Positions 1 through 9,253 of a DNA stretch of 64,000 nucleotides are shown here, one piece after another. Below the pieces are notes generated by a model. That model saw only the letters and a program-made list of their open reading frames with translations, had not been told where the DNA came from and did not search any database. The stretch comes from Desulfovibrio ferrophilus (GTDB lineage: Bacteria > Desulfobacterota > Desulfovibrionia > Desulfovibrionales > Desulfovibrionaceae), in the NCBI RefSeq assembly GCF_003966735.1, contig NZ_AP017378.1, positions 2,314,905 through 2,378,904 of the forward strand, read 5' to 3'. The first letter of the stretch is position 1; each line of letters opens with the position of its first letter. The position numbers and the translations under genes are program-made.

Positions 1-330
1 GAACCGGAAATCCGCGACAATATCGTCTACTATCAGGCACTGGTTCGGCTGGACAAGGATCAGGCCCTGCGCCTGCGCCCCGAGATGACCACCCAGAGCC
101 AGATCATTGTGGAAATCAAGAAAGACGTCCTGGCCCTGCCCAATGCCGCTCTGAAATGGGTGGGCGGCGAGCAGGTTGTCTTCGTGTCTGAAGGAAAGGA
201 TGTCCGCAAGGCATATCCGGAACTCGGGTTGGCCGGAGTCACACATTCCGAAGTGCTCTCGGGTCTGTCCGAGGGGGACACCGTCGCTACCCAACTGGTG
301 CTGCCCGGCCAGAAGAAGAAAAAGGACTAG
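1..330 (+). CDS. Efflux periplasmic adaptor (HlyD/MacA-type) subunit, C-terminal part
   Basis: The reading frame is open from the first base and ends at a TAG at 328-330, so the gene starts upstream of the window. The visible 109 residues show the beta-barrel/membrane-proximal end of a membrane fusion protein, with segments such as RPEMTTQSQIIVEIKKDV and ALPNAALKWVGGEQVVFV, then a Lys-rich tail. This adaptor would bridge the inner-membrane ABC permease to an outer-membrane channel. It lies 3 bp before an ABC ATPase and a MacB/FtsX-type permease, which together make a MacAB-like export or lipoprotein-handling unit. The substrate cannot be told. Confidence 0.8.
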   Translation, partial: EPEIRDNIVYYQALVRLDKDQALRLRPEMTTQSQIIVEIKKDVLALPNAALKWVGGEQVVFVSEGKDVRKAYPELGLAGVTHSEVLSGLSEGDTVATQLVLPGQKKKKD

Positions 331-333
331 CCC

Positions 334-1017
334 ATGGGTGACGCCCACCTCATACGCCTGGAAGGCGTGACCAAAGATTACGTGCAGGGCGACTTGACCA
401 CCAAAGTCCTCAAAGGTCTTGATCTGACCATCAATCAGGGCGATTTCGTGGCATTGCAGGGCCCTTCGGGCTCGGGAAAATCCACTCTGCTGCACATTCT
501 CGGCTTGCTGGACCGCCCCAGTGCAGGGCGTTATCTGCTATCGGGCAAAGATGTGTCATCCATGGATGACGACGCCCAATCAGAAGTGCGCAACACACAG
601 TTCGGTTTCGTATTCCAAAGCTTTTACCTGATCCCCTACGCCTCTGCCCTGGACAATGTCCTGTTGCCCGGCCTGTATGGGACTGAGTCCCGGCGCACCC
701 TCACGACCCGCGCCCAAGACATTCTGGACCAAGTGGGGCTGGCGGACAGAGCCGCCTATCGGCCTTCGCAATTGTCCGGCGGACAGCAACAGCGGGTGGC
801 ACTGGCCCGGGCATTGCTGAACCGACCCGCAGTGATCTTCGCCGACGAACCCACAGGCCAGCTCGACTCCACCACCAGTGGAGAAATCATGTCCCTGCTT
901 GCACAAATCAATGCAGGCGGAACCACTGTCATCATGGTCACCCACGACGAGGAGACCGCCTCCTACGCGACCTCGTCCATACAGATGCTGGACGGGAACA
1001 TTGCGCCAAGCGATTGA
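334..1017 (+). CDS. ABC transporter ATP-binding protein, MacB/LolD family
   Basis: This 227-residue protein is a complete nucleotide-binding domain: Walker [10 protein letters not shown] at 43-51, Q-loop glutamine near 95 (FVFQS), signature LSGGQ at 147-151, and Walker B VIFADE at 167-172. The length and the N-terminal pattern match the MacB/LolD subgroup, which powers mechanotransmission-type (FtsX-fold) permeases rather than solute import. It starts 3 bp after the adaptor gene, and its 3' end overlaps the likely start of the permease gene, so the three subunits are probably translated from one message. Lipoprotein release versus macrolide or peptide export cannot be separated from sequence alone. 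Confidence 0.92.
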   Translation: MGDAHLIRLEGVTKDYVQGDLTTKVLKGLDLTINQGDFVALQGPSGSGKSTLLHILGLLDRPSAGRYLLSGKDVSSMDDDAQSEVRNTQFGFVFQSFYLIPYASALDNVLLPGLYGTESRRTLTTRAQDILDQVGLADRAAYRPSQLSGGQQQRVALARALLNRPAVIFADEPTGQLDSTTSGEIMSLLAQINAGGTTVIMVTHDEETASYATSSIQMLDGNIAPSD

Positions 1018-2248
1018 GACCCTTGTCACTCTAGGCCGCGTCTTCGGGTTCGCACTGGAGGCGGTTTGGGCCTACAAACTGCGCAGCATCTTTGTATCAG
1101 CGGGTATTGCCATGGGCATCGCCGCACTCACGGTCATTGTCACCAGCGTGGATGGCGCCCAACGCAAGGCGCTGGAAATAGTAGACATGTTCGGACCTGA
1201 TGCGGTGTTTGTTCTGGGTGGAGACATCAAGAGCCGTGCCGTGGGCAAACGCACCCTGACCTTGTCCTGGGAGGACGCCCGCAGGCTTCGCCAGTCCCTG
1301 CCCGGCGCCTATCTCGTAGTACCCATGCGCGCCAAGCGCAGCATCATGGCCCGCTACGGAGGCAAAAGCAAAGAACTGCCCGTGGTGGTAGGGTCCACTG
1401 CCGCTTATTCCGAGGTCTGGAACTGGCCTCTGGCCGAAGGCCGGGACTTCAGTGACCGGGATGTGGCCCTGGGCACCAAGGTCGGACTGATTGGCGACCA
1501 AGCGGCCGAAGAGCTGTTCGGGGACGAGTCCCCCATCGGCAAGGTCGTCTTCCTGGGAGACCTGCCCATACAGGTCATCGGACGGCTCTCCTACCGGGGG
1601 TTCTCAGGCGGTGGATCGAGCATCGACGAACGCATGATCATTCCCCTGACCACCCTCACCCAACGTTTCAACATGGACCGCAAATATTTCCGCGCACTGC
1701 GTGTCAAATTCCATGACCCCGAACGCATGAGCGTGCATGTGGAGAACACCCGCTCACTGCTTCGGCACCTGCACGGCCTGAAGGACGGCGAAGACGACGA
1801 TTTCACCATCCTCACCGCCGATGAAATCCTGAAATTCATTGGCATGCTCAAGGGCGGACTGGTTGTTTTTCTGGGCGTCACGGCCACGGTTGCCATGCTG
1901 GTAGGCGGGTTTGTATTGGCCAACCTCTTCTACATCAGCGTCAGCGAACGTACCTCGGAGATCGGCCTGCGCAAGGCCATGGGAGCCAAGGCCTGGACCA
2001 TCACCGCACAGTTCCTGTTCGAAGCCGCCATCTTGACCATAGCCGGAGCGCTCATCGGCATGGGCCTGGGCCTGGGCCTGGGGCAGGCACTGACCCGACT
2101 GGGCATCCTGGAAATCCAATTCTCGGCCAAGGTCTTCGTCCTGGCACTCTCCTCGGCTGTGGCCGTCGGAGTCATCTTCGGCATCCGTCCCGCACGCCAG
2201 GCCGCCCGGCTTGATGCAGTTGCGGCATTGCGCGGCGATGGATCCTGA
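1001..2248 (+). CDS. ABC transporter permease, MacB/FtsX family
   Basis: The protein has an N-terminal membrane helix (about residues 20-45), a large periplasmic core (MacB_PCD-like), and three C-terminal helices with the FtsX signature region containing SERTSEIGLRKAMGAKAWTI. The frame is open from 878, but the coding pattern begins close to TTG 1001, which overlaps the ATPase stop by 17 bp. No ATG lies ahead of the first membrane helix, so TTG 1001 is the preferred start (about 415 residues). The gene completes an adaptor-ATPase-permease operon. The family is certain, the start moderately so, and the substrate is unknown. Confidence 0.85.
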   Translation: MRQAIETLVTLGRVFGFALEAVWAYKLRSIFVSAGIAMGIAALTVIVTSVDGAQRKALEIVDMFGPDAVFVLGGDIKSRAVGKRTLTLSWEDARRLRQSLPGAYLVVPMRAKRSIMARYGGKSKELPVVVGSTAAYSEVWNWPLAEGRDFSDRDVALGTKVGLIGDQAAEELFGDESPIGKVVFLGDLPIQVIGRLSYRGFSGGGSSIDERMIIPLTTLTQRFNMDRKYFRALRVKFHDPERMSVHVENTRSLLRHLHGLKDGEDDDFTILTADEILKFIGMLKGGLVVFLGVTATVAMLVGGFVLANLFYISVSERTSEIGLRKAMGAKAWTITAQFLFEAAILTIAGALIGMGLGLGLGQALTRLGILEIQFSAKVFVLALSSAVAVGVIFGIRPARQAARLDAVAALRGDGS

Positions 2249-2319
2249 CTTGACGCCCTCCCGAACCAACCGCTAGAAAACACTCGGCCCCAAGGCCCTC
2301 AACGTACAAGGATCAACCC

Positions 2320-2829
2320 ATGAAGTTCAATCCCATGTCCAACTACCGAGAAGAGTCCGGTGGCGCCCGCTTTCTGCGGACCATGCTGCTGATCTGTGTC
2401 TTTATCGGGGTGGGCTGGCTCTATACAAAACATTTCGACAACGCCCTCGAAGACATCAAGACCCGCTCAGCGATTTTGGACAAGTCCGGTGCCCTGTCCT
2501 CGGATCAAAAGGCCCAATTCAGAGACTTTGCGAAATTGTTCAGAGAAGAATTGGGCATCGAACTGGTTCTGCGTATTGCCGACGGCACACCTGAACCACC
2601 AAAACTCAAGGCAAAAAGCCTGTATATCGGGATCGACAGCACTGGCGGGAAACTCATCGTCGTCTCCCCGCCCTGGATCGAGAAATCCCTTGGTTCAGGA
2701 TTCAATGACGAACTTCAGGAGCATATGCGACCCTATTTTGAATCCGACAGCTGGCCCACGGGCCTGATGAAGGCCCTGCAACTGATCTGGGAACGCGTGA
2801 CCGGACTGGACACGGGAGGTCGGAGCTGA
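2320..2829 (+). CDS. Membrane-anchored TPM-domain protein (YgcG-like)
   Basis: This 169-residue protein has one N-terminal membrane segment (about 20-36, [17 protein letters not shown]). A TPM/YgcG-like domain follows, beginning at [12 protein letters not shown] and continuing through [29 protein letters not shown] and the closing helix. TPM domains occur in predicted phosphatases and photosystem repair proteins. Their role in bacteria of this type is not settled, so no reaction is assigned. The TGA stop overlaps the rnhA start codon (TGATG), which implies translational coupling with RNase HI. Confidence 0.7.
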   Translation: MKFNPMSNYREESGGARFLRTMLLICVFIGVGWLYTKHFDNALEDIKTRSAILDKSGALSSDQKAQFRDFAKLFREELGIELVLRIADGTPEPPKLKAKSLYIGIDSTGGKLIVVSPPWIEKSLGSGFNDELQEHMRPYFESDSWPTGLMKALQLIWERVTGLDTGGRS

Positions 2830-3302
2830 TGACGGACAACACCACGGAAACGGTCACCATCTATACCGACGGCTCCTGCCTGGGCAATCCTGGCCCCGGC
2901 GGATGGGGCGCAGTGCTCAAGTTCGGAGACGAGCGCAAGGAACTGTCCGGCGGTTTCTCCGGCACCACCAACAACCGCATGGAGTTGATGGCCGTGCTTG
3001 AGGCACTGTCCACCTTGAAGCGCCCCTGCAAGGTCAACCTGTTCTCCGATTCCAAGTACTTTCTGGATGCCATCCGCCAGGGCTGGCTCAAGAACTGGAT
3101 AAAAAACGGCTGGAAAACCGCTGCCAAGAAACCAGTGAAGAACCAGGACCTCTGGCTCCGGTTGGACCCGCTACTCGCCGAACACGAGATCAACTACAAC
3201 TGGGTCAAAGGCCATAGCGGCGACCCGGAAAATGAACGCTGTGATGTCCTGGCACGCACCGAAGCAGGCAAAACCGGCCTCCCCAAAGATCCCAAAGCCT
3301 AG
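2829..3302 (+). CDS. rnhA: Ribonuclease HI
   Basis: RNase HI cuts the RNA strand of RNA:DNA hybrids, removing R-loops and primer remnants in the cytoplasm. The 157-residue protein has the usual length and the full catalytic set: D14 in [18 protein letters not shown]52 in [14 protein letters not shown]74 in [13 protein letters not shown]129 in [12 protein letters not shown], and D139. The basic-protrusion segment [13 protein letters not shown] is also present. The start overlaps the previous stop by one base. A strong terminator follows at 3338-3375. Confidence 0.97.
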   Translation: MTDNTTETVTIYTDGSCLGNPGPGGWGAVLKFGDERKELSGGFSGTTNNRMELMAVLEALSTLKRPCKVNLFSDSKYFLDAIRQGWLKNWIKNGWKTAAKKPVKNQDLWLRLDPLLAEHEINYNWVKGHSGDPENERCDVLARTEAGKTGLPKDPKA

Positions 3303-3337
3303 CCACACAGAGCTCCTGCTCTTCCCTCTCCATCCTT

Positions 3338-3375
3338 CCGGCCCCGTGTGCACATCGCTCACGGGGCCGGCTTTC
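3338..3375 (+). terminator. Rho-independent-type terminator after rnhA
   Basis: A perfect 11-bp stem (CCGGCCCCGTG at 3338-3348 with CACGGGGCCGG at 3360-3370) has an 11-nt loop and is followed by CTTTC. It separates rnhA from the flagellar promoter just downstream. Confidence 0.75.
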
Positions 3376-3411
3376 ATCCAAAGAGAATGATCTCCTTCTT
3401 TCGTTCACCGC

Positions 3412-3426
3412 TGGCACAGTCCTTGC
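3412..3426 (+). promoter_or_regulatory. Sigma-54 (RpoN) promoter of hook gene 1
   Basis: TGGCACAGTCCTTGC places the -24 GG and -12 GC exactly 10 nt apart, and 5 of the 6 fixed -24 bases plus TTGC match the RpoN consensus. Transcription would start near 3438, about 58 nt before the hook gene ATG at 3496. Confidence 0.8.
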
Positions 3427-3495
3427 GAATCATCCATGTGACGGGAATTTTTTTCCGTCGGTTGTGTGTGTTTATATCGGCTGAAGGAGAAGGTT

Positions 3496-5022
3496 ATGAG
3501 CTTTCAATCCATGTACGTCGGGACCACTGGAATGGTGTCCCACAGCACGCGGATGCAGAACATTGGCAATAATATCGCCAATGTGAGCACCGTGGGCTAC
3601 AAGACTACCGACGCGCATTTCCAAACGCTCATCAGTGAATCCATTGCTTCGGGAAGCGCGGGGGCAACCTCGGGCCCGTCCCAGATCGGGCTTGGCGTCG
3701 GACTTGGCGCCGTGCTCACGGACTTCCGAACCGGTGCGATGATTGATGGCAGCGACACGACGGACCTCGGTATTTCCGGGAAGGGTTTTTTCCGGGTAAC
3801 AGGCCCGGACAACAACCTGACCCGCTACACCCGAGCGGGAAACTTCCGTTTCGACAATACGGGCTATCTGGTTGACCCCAATGGGTATCGTCTGCAAGGC
3901 CAGACCATCACCGACGGAGTCAATGGCTCCACAGGGGATATCCAGCTGCGCACTGATGCCAACGGGCGTTACAGTATCTCGCCCGACGCCACTACGGAAG
4001 TCTCCTTTATTTCCAACATCGGGCTATCGGAGAGCAAATCCAACAGCACCGCCAACCCCATGTTCTCCATGTTCGAGAACTGGAATGGCACGGAAACTCC
4101 ACCCATCGGTTCCGAGGGGTATGGATTCCAAAGTGCCATCAAAATCTACGACGACACAGGTGCCGAACAGACACTGAATGTCTATTTCGACAAGGCGGAT
4201 GTCAGCAATGCCGGAGGCATGGACCATTTCGAGTTCATGGTGACCATGGCCCCGTCCAACGATGGGCGTGCCGGTATCACGGGCACATCCGGGGCGGGCA
4301 TCCTGATGACTGGCGTCATGTCCTTTGATTCCACGGGGCAGATCGTGGATCTGGCGGCGTTCAGTTTTAACGGAACAGGTGACGCAAAGGGACTCTCCAA
4401 CTGGACACCAACGGCCTTCACAGCCAACGGTTACCCGGAACTTTCCGCCACATTCAGCGACACCGGAGCCACAAGCACCATCGGAGTAAACTTCGGCCTC
4501 TCGGCCAGCGCCTATGAAGCTGGGGGAGCCTCTAATGCGGGTGCCGTAGGCACCGTGGTCGGTCGTCTGCCTTCCCTGGACTCTTTCACCAGAGGCGCCC
4601 TGGCGACCACTGCCTTTGAAGGCACTTCGGCTATCTCCTTCCAATCCCAGGATGGATACGCCGAGGGCTTCCTGGCCAGCCTCAGTATGGACCGAGACGG
4701 CATTTTGGTGGGCAAGTACTCCAATGGCATCCAGCAGGAGCTTGCACAGGTCACGCTCTACACCTTTGCCAGCGAGTTCGGCCTGCGGCGCGAAGGATCC
4801 AACCACTTCTCGGAAACCCAGGGTTCCGGGACCGCAGTGGAAGGTTATGCTGGTGAAGACAGCTTCGGAGGCATCAACTCCAACAAGCTGGAACAGTCCA
4901 ATGTGGACATTGCCGAACAGTTTGCCAAGATGATCCTCACCGAGCGTGGCTTCCAGGCCAACTCCAAGGTCATCACCGCCGCAGATGACATCATCAAAAA
5001 TGCCATCCAGATGAAGCGATAG
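3496..5022 (+). CDS. flgE: Flagellar hook protein FlgE (copy 1)
   Basis: This is a 508-residue axial protein of the hook, the flexible joint outside the outer membrane. The N-terminal D0/D1 signature (QNIGNNIANVSTVGYKTTDA), the internal FlgE core (GISGKGFFRVTG, YTRAGNFRFDNTGYLVDPNG) and the C-terminal helix (LEQSNVDIAEQFAKMILTER, NSKVIT) are all present. The start is ATG 3496, where AAGGAGAAGG lies just upstream; an in-frame start 30 nt earlier lacks these features. The gene stands alone between a sigma-54 promoter and a terminator, apart from the fliK-flgD-flgE operon, which carries a second full-length hook gene at 11055-12671. Confidence 0.93.
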   Translation: MSFQSMYVGTTGMVSHSTRMQNIGNNIANVSTVGYKTTDAHFQTLISESIASGSAGATSGPSQIGLGVGLGAVLTDFRTGAMIDGSDTTDLGISGKGFFRVTGPDNNLTRYTRAGNFRFDNTGYLVDPNGYRLQGQTITDGVNGSTGDIQLRTDANGRYSISPDATTEVSFISNIGLSESKSNSTANPMFSMFENWNGTETPPIGSEGYGFQSAIKIYDDTGAEQTLNVYFDKADVSNAGGMDHFEFMVTMAPSNDGRAGITGTSGAGILMTGVMSFDSTGQIVDLAAFSFNGTGDAKGLSNWTPTAFTANGYPELSATFSDTGATSTIGVNFGLSASAYEAGGASNAGAVGTVVGRLPSLDSFTRGALATTAFEGTSAISFQSQDGYAEGFLASLSMDRDGILVGKYSNGIQQELAQVTLYTFASEFGLRREGSNHFSETQGSGTAVEGYAGEDSFGGINSNKLEQSNVDIAEQFAKMILTERGFQANSKVITAADDIIKNAIQMKR

Positions 5023-5050
5023 CTTTCTCTCAGTCAAACCACACAGCAAT

Positions 5051-5080
5051 AAAGGCGCACCCCGAAGGGTGCGCCTTTTC
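5051..5080. terminator. Bidirectional terminator between hook gene 1 and the DRTGG gene
   Basis: AAAGGCGCACCC and GGGTGCGCCTTTT form a 12-bp stem with a GAA loop, flanked by A and T runs on either side. It can stop both the plus-strand hook transcript and the converging minus-strand operon. Confidence 0.88.
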
Positions 5081-5105
5081 TCTTGGTCATATCTTCGGCT
5101 CCGAT

Positions 5106-6167
5106 CTAGATGCCGATGCTCTTCTTGATGAATTCGTAATCGATATTGGCACTGACCAACTGTGCACCCTGACGGATCTTGATCACGTCGCGCAGTTTAT
5201 GGCGCGAGAGGATGGTCTCCATCTTCTTGGCCACGGAATACGTGTCGTCACGGACAATAACGATGGGCACTTCAAGGACCTCGGAGCGGGTCAGGATGAT
5301 GTCGTTGGGATAGAGGTTGCCCGTCAGGACCAGACACGGACAGTTGCCTTCCAAGGCCACCAACTGCACGTCGGAACGGTCACCGCCCACAATAACCGCA
5401 GAATTCTTGTTCTTGCGGAAGTGGGTCATGAAGTTTTCCACCTGCATGGTGCCGATGAGGAAATTCTCGACCACCTTGTCCGCCTTGTTATGGGCAGAGA
5501 TGACCTTGCCACCCAGGCGCTCGGCCAGATCGGAAACCTTGATGGCTCCCATGAGCGGATCCTTGGGAATCACACCCAATACGCGAACGCCCATGCGCTC
5601 CAGGCAGGGCCTGAGCATGGTCTCCACTTCATCCATGAAGGAAGGGGGAATGTCGTTCAGGATAACACCGACGAGGTTCTCGCCCAGGGCTTCCTTCATG
5701 ACCATCAGGTAGTCGTACTTCAGTTCTTCCTGAAAGCGGTCGATGATGATGACCTTCAGTCCCAGCTCCTTGGCCACGGACACTCCGTCCACGTTGCAGT
5801 ACTTGCCGGAGTACATGCTGCCGGAACCGGCCACCAGGGTCACATCATGCCCGGCACTGACTTTCTCGTAGGCAGCCTTGATATCGCCCATCAGATCGCC
5901 GCACTGCCCGGAAAAGGCCTTGACCTTGAAATCCTGGGTCACAAGTACGGGGGTCAATGCCTCGGCATCATTCTTCAGCCCCAGGACATCCTGCACGAAG
6001 TAGGCATCTTCGTCCCAGGCTGTTCCCTCGATCTCGGCGGGCATGGCCCCGACGGGCTTCATGTAGCCCACGGACACACTGTCTTTCTGTAGTTTCAGCC
6101 CCAGACCCATGACAACCATGTTTTTGCCGGAAAAGCCTGAAGTCGAACCGATGTATATGCCAGCCAT
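5106..6167 (-). CDS. BioD-like/DRTGG-domain protein (phosphotransacetylase N-domain relative)
   Basis: The 353-residue protein has an N-terminal dethiobiotin-synthetase-like P-loop domain (GSTSGFSGKN near residues 5-14, then VGYMKPVG). A DRTGG domain follows (about 205-320, around GAIKVSDLAERLGGKV and SAVIVGGDRSDVQLVALEG). The same two domains form the regulatory N-terminus of long phosphotransacetylases; the acetyltransferase domain itself is absent. The start is ATG 6167 behind a strong CAGGAGGA site. It lies downstream of the ADP-forming acetate-CoA ligase gene on the same strand, so a regulatory or accessory role in acetyl-CoA/acetate metabolism is inferred. Confidence 0.85.
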   Translation of the reverse strand: MAGIYIGSTSGFSGKNMVVMGLGLKLQKDSVSVGYMKPVGAMPAEIEGTAWDEDAYFVQDVLGLKNDAEALTPVLVTQDFKVKAFSGQCGDLMGDIKAAYEKVSAGHDVTLVAGSGSMYSGKYCNVDGVSVAKELGLKVIIIDRFQEELKYDYLMVMKEALGENLVGVILNDIPPSFMDEVETMLRPCLERMGVRVLGVIPKDPLMGAIKVSDLAERLGGKVISAHNKADKVVENFLIGTMQVENFMTHFRKNKNSAVIVGGDRSDVQLVALEGNCPCLVLTGNLYPNDIILTRSEVLEVPIVIVRDDTYSVAKKMETILSRHKLRDVIKIRQGAQLVSANIDYEFIKKSIGI

Positions 6168-6269
6168 TTCGTCCTCCTGAATATCTGCGCTGAAAAGGGT
6201 GTACACCTTTTTATTCGTAAAGAAAATGCAGCCCGCACCGTCGAAACCACAATAAACGGATCGTGCCCG

Positions 6270-8378
6270 CTATGCTCCTGTGCACAAAGTGACGCGCACG
6301 TCCGCCACAACGGCCCCCTCGTGGTTGACCAGCACAGGGTTGAATTCCGCTTCATAGATGTCCGGGAAATCCTGAGCCAATTGCGACATGGTCAACAGGA
6401 TATCCTCAATGGTCTTGAAATCCACAGGCGGCTCACCACGCACCCCTCGGAGCAGCGGGTAGGACTTGATTTCGCGTATCATTTCCGCCGCGTCGTCCAT
6501 GGACAATGGAGCGAGCCTGAAAGCGATATCCTTCAGGACCTCAACATAGATCCCACCCAGGCCAAACATGATGAGCGCCCCGAATTGCGGATCGCGTTTG
6601 AAGCCGATGATGACTTCCTTGGATCCCTTGGGAGCCATGGACTGCACCAGACAGCCGGTAATCGAGGCGTCCTTGCGCAACCGTGCCGCGCGGGAGGTGA
6701 CATCCAGGAAGGCACTGCGCACAGCAGCTTCATCCTCGAGCCCCACACGTACGCCACCCACATCAGACTTGTGCGAGATGTGCGGCGAGGCAATTTTCAG
6801 GACCACCGGATAGCCGATGCGTTTTGCGGCCTTGACCGCAGCATCGGAAGTACGCGCCAATTCGGTCTGCGGCACGGGGAGTTCATAGGCTTTGAGTAGA
6901 TCCTGAGCCTGAAATTCCACAATCTCCACACAGCCGTTGCCTCGAGCTGTCTCCAGAACCTTGGAGGCTCGGTTTTTGTCGCGACGATAGCAAACTTCAA
7001 CCGGAGCGGGTCGGGTCCGCCAAAGCTGATACTTGTACATGGCCTCGATGCTACGAATGGCGGGCTCGGGGAAGGCGTAACACGGAATCCCTGCCTCCTG
7101 GAGGATTCGACGTCCCGGCGCCACGCGCTGTTGACCCATGAAACAGGCAAACACCGGCTTACCACAGCCCTTGGTCACATCAATAATGGCCTGAGCCGTC
7201 TTCTCGATCTCGGCCGAGGCCGTTGGCGTCAGCATCACCAGAATGGAACTCACCAGCTCGTCCTTGACCACGGCCTCCAGAGTCACCCGATAGCGCTCGG
7301 CGTCTGCGTCTCCGATGATATCAATAGGATTGTAGAGCGAGGCAAAGGGAGGTAAAGCCTGCATCAAGGTGTCCACGGTCTTGGCCGAAATGGATGCCAT
7401 GAGCAGAGCCGATTGCTCGGTCACGTCTGCAGCCATGATGCCCGGGCCACCGGAGTTGGTGACAATGGCCAGATTCGGCCCCGCAGGCAGCGGCTGAGTG
7501 GAAAAGGCCTGCGCCAGATTGAACAGCATGGCCACGTCCCGAACGCGAATGATACCGGCCTGGTTGAAGGCTGCTCCATAGGCCTGTTCCGATCCGGCCA
7601 TGGCTCCGGTATGGCTGGAGGCCGCCTTGGCCCCTGCCGAGGTGGTACCGGACTTGATCATGATCACGGGCTTATGGGGCGTGACGTCACGGGCCACACG
7701 GGCGAAGCGTTGACCGTCCTCAACGCTTTCCACATACCCGAGAATGACCTGAGTCTCAGGATCATCACGCAGGTAATCCAGCATATCCGATTCATCGAGT
7801 ACGGCCTTGTTGCCCAGACTCACGAACTTGGAGAATCCGATATTCTCACCCAAAGCCCAATCCAGAATGGCCGTACACAGCGCTCCGGACTGAGAGAAAA
7901 ATGCAATATTCCCCTTGGGGGGAGTGCCGGCGGCAAAGGTGGCGTTAAGACCCGGGCCCGTGTTATTAAGCCCGAGGCAGTTGGGGCCAAGCACAGCCAT
8001 ACCATACCGTGAGGATATTTCCTTGAGTTGTTCCTCAAGCTTGTATCCCTCGTGACCAACTTCCTTGAAACCCGCAGTAATAACGATAACCGCGCGGGTC
8101 GAGAGCTTGCCCAATGCCTCCAAGGCATCAATCACGTATTTGGGAGGGATGCAGATGACTGCCAGATCAAGCGACGGGGGTAACTCGGCAATGGACGCCA
8201 CGACAGGAAGTCCGAGGATTTCACCACCTTTGGGGTTGACTGGTAAAATCCGCCCCTGATAACCGGCGTCCAACAGATTGGACACAACGCTGTACCCGAC
8301 CTTACCGGGAATGCCAGAGGCACCGATAATGGCAACTGCCTTCGGGTCAAACAATGAATTCAAATTGGCTTCCGACAT
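6270..8378 (-). CDS. Acetate-CoA ligase (ADP-forming), fused alpha-beta
   Basis: The 702-residue single-chain enzyme would convert acyl-CoA, ADP and phosphate to the acid, CoA and ATP. An N-terminal CoA-binding Rossmann domain ([16 protein letters not shown]) is followed by succinyl-CoA-ligase-like domains with the phosphorylated histidine at about H256 ([10 protein letters not shown]). The C-terminal ATP-grasp domain (about 480-700) contains [20 protein letters not shown] and [12 protein letters not shown]. The length suits fused NDP-forming acyl-CoA synthetases, whose acyl specificity varies. It is transcribed divergently from rnc with 26 bp between the start codons, and the DRTGG gene follows it. 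Confidence 0.9.
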   Translation of the reverse strand: MSEANLNSLFDPKAVAIIGASGIPGKVGYSVVSNLLDAGYQGRILPVNPKGGEILGLPVVASIAELPPSLDLAVICIPPKYVIDALEALGKLSTRAVIVITAGFKEVGHEGYKLEEQLKEISSRYGMAVLGPNCLGLNNTGPGLNATFAAGTPPKGNIAFFSQSGALCTAILDWALGENIGFSKFVSLGNKAVLDESDMLDYLRDDPETQVILGYVESVEDGQRFARVARDVTPHKPVIMIKSGTTSAGAKAASSHTGAMAGSEQAYGAAFNQAGIIRVRDVAMLFNLAQAFSTQPLPAGPNLAIVTNSGGPGIMAADVTEQSALLMASISAKTVDTLMQALPPFASLYNPIDIIGDADAERYRVTLEAVVKDELVSSILVMLTPTASAEIEKTAQAIIDVTKGCGKPVFACFMGQQRVAPGRRILQEAGIPCYAFPEPAIRSIEAMYKYQLWRTRPAPVEVCYRRDKNRASKVLETARGNGCVEIVEFQAQDLLKAYELPVPQTELARTSDAAVKAAKRIGYPVVLKIASPHISHKSDVGGVRVGLEDEAAVRSAFLDVTSRAARLRKDASITGCLVQSMAPKGSKEVIIGFKRDPQFGALIMFGLGGIYVEVLKDIAFRLAPLSMDDAAEMIREIKSYPLLRGVRGEPPVDFKTIEDILLTMSQLAQDFPDIYEAEFNPVLVNHEGAVVADVRVTLCTGA

Positions 8379-8404
8379 ACCCTATAGTCTCCAGGAGGAA
8401 CAGG

Positions 8405-9118
8405 ATGAAGCAGAATTTCGAGGCCTTGCAACAAGTTATTTCGCATCGGTTTTCTCAAGTCAAGCTCCTTCACACAGCCTTGACCCACAGTTCGTTCGCC
8501 AATGAGAACCCCGATCAGGGCGGAGACAACGAACGGCTGGAGTATCTCGGAGATGCGGTGCTGGAGCTCTGCATGTCCGAGATACTCTACCGCAAATTCC
8601 CCGAAGCCCCCGAGGGCTCACTCACGCGCATGCGCGCTCGGCTTGTCAGTGAGCCCGCATTGGCTGATGTCGCCCGGGAATTGGGATTGAGTGAATTGCT
8701 ACTTTTGGGAAAGGGGGAAGACAGCCAAGGAGGACGGGAAAGAAATTCCCTGCTGTCCGATGCGCTGGAGGCAATCTTCGGTGCGGTATTTCTGGACGGA
8801 GGATATGCTGCAGCCAAGCTCGTGGTGAGCACCGTCTTCGCATCCCGATTGCCCGAGATGTGCGACATCCGCCGCTCCAAGGACTGCAAAAGCAGCCTGC
8901 AGGAACTGACTCAGGAACGCTTCAAGGAACGCCCCGTATACTCGCTGAAGGACAGCAGTGGCCCGGAGCACGCCAAGGTATTCAAGGTGGAAGTGGCGCT
9001 GCCTGAAGGCACCCGGATCAGCGCCCAAGGACAAAGCATGAAGCAGGCCGAGCAGAACGCTGCAGCCAAGGCTCTGAACTTTTTCACTAAAAACGACGAT
9101 CAAGCCCCTCAGACTTAG
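8405..9118 (+). CDS. rnc: Ribonuclease III
   Basis: This double-strand-specific endoribonuclease matures rRNA and processes structured mRNA. The 237-residue protein has the catalytic RIII domain with the signature [14 protein letters not shown] and the downstream acidic motif [17 protein letters not shown]. The C-terminal double-stranded RNA-binding domain runs from about 160 ([11 protein letters not shown]) to [16 protein letters not shown] 8405 is chosen because the site AGGAGGAACAGG lies directly upstream. The in-frame ATG at 8354 would reach into the divergent acetate-CoA ligase gene. Confidence 0.96.
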   Translation: MKQNFEALQQVISHRFSQVKLLHTALTHSSFANENPDQGGDNERLEYLGDAVLELCMSEILYRKFPEAPEGSLTRMRARLVSEPALADVARELGLSELLLLGKGEDSQGGRERNSLLSDALEAIFGAVFLDGGYAAAKLVVSTVFASRLPEMCDIRRSKDCKSSLQELTQERFKERPVYSLKDSSGPEHAKVFKVEVALPEGTRISAQGQSMKQAEQNAAAKALNFFTKNDDQAPQT

Positions 9119-9170
9119 CTGAATTTCTCAATCTCGCTTCTTTGGCGGGGGTGGCCTGGAGCGTATTCAA

Positions 9171-9246
9171 CCGGGGGAGCCCCTAAGGACTCCCCCGGGA
9201 TACGTCTTTGGCCGCGTCTTCAGCGCGTTAAGCGGCCCTAGGCCGC
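9171..9246. terminator. Two hairpins between rnc and flagellin
   Basis: A 9-bp GC stem (CCGGGGGAG at 9171-9179 with CTCCCCCGG at 9190-9198) and a 6-bp stem (GCGGCC/GGCCGC, 9232-9246) lie between the convergent rnc and flagellin genes. Neither has a clear T tract, so termination is inferred from position and stem strength. Confidence 0.5.
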
Positions 9247-9253
9247 GCGGTTA

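Noticed and set aside
878-1000. Extended N-terminus of the MacB-type permease
   Set aside because: This part would overlap the ATPase C-terminal region by over 120 bp and reads as a Pro/Arg/Ser-rich out-of-frame translation.
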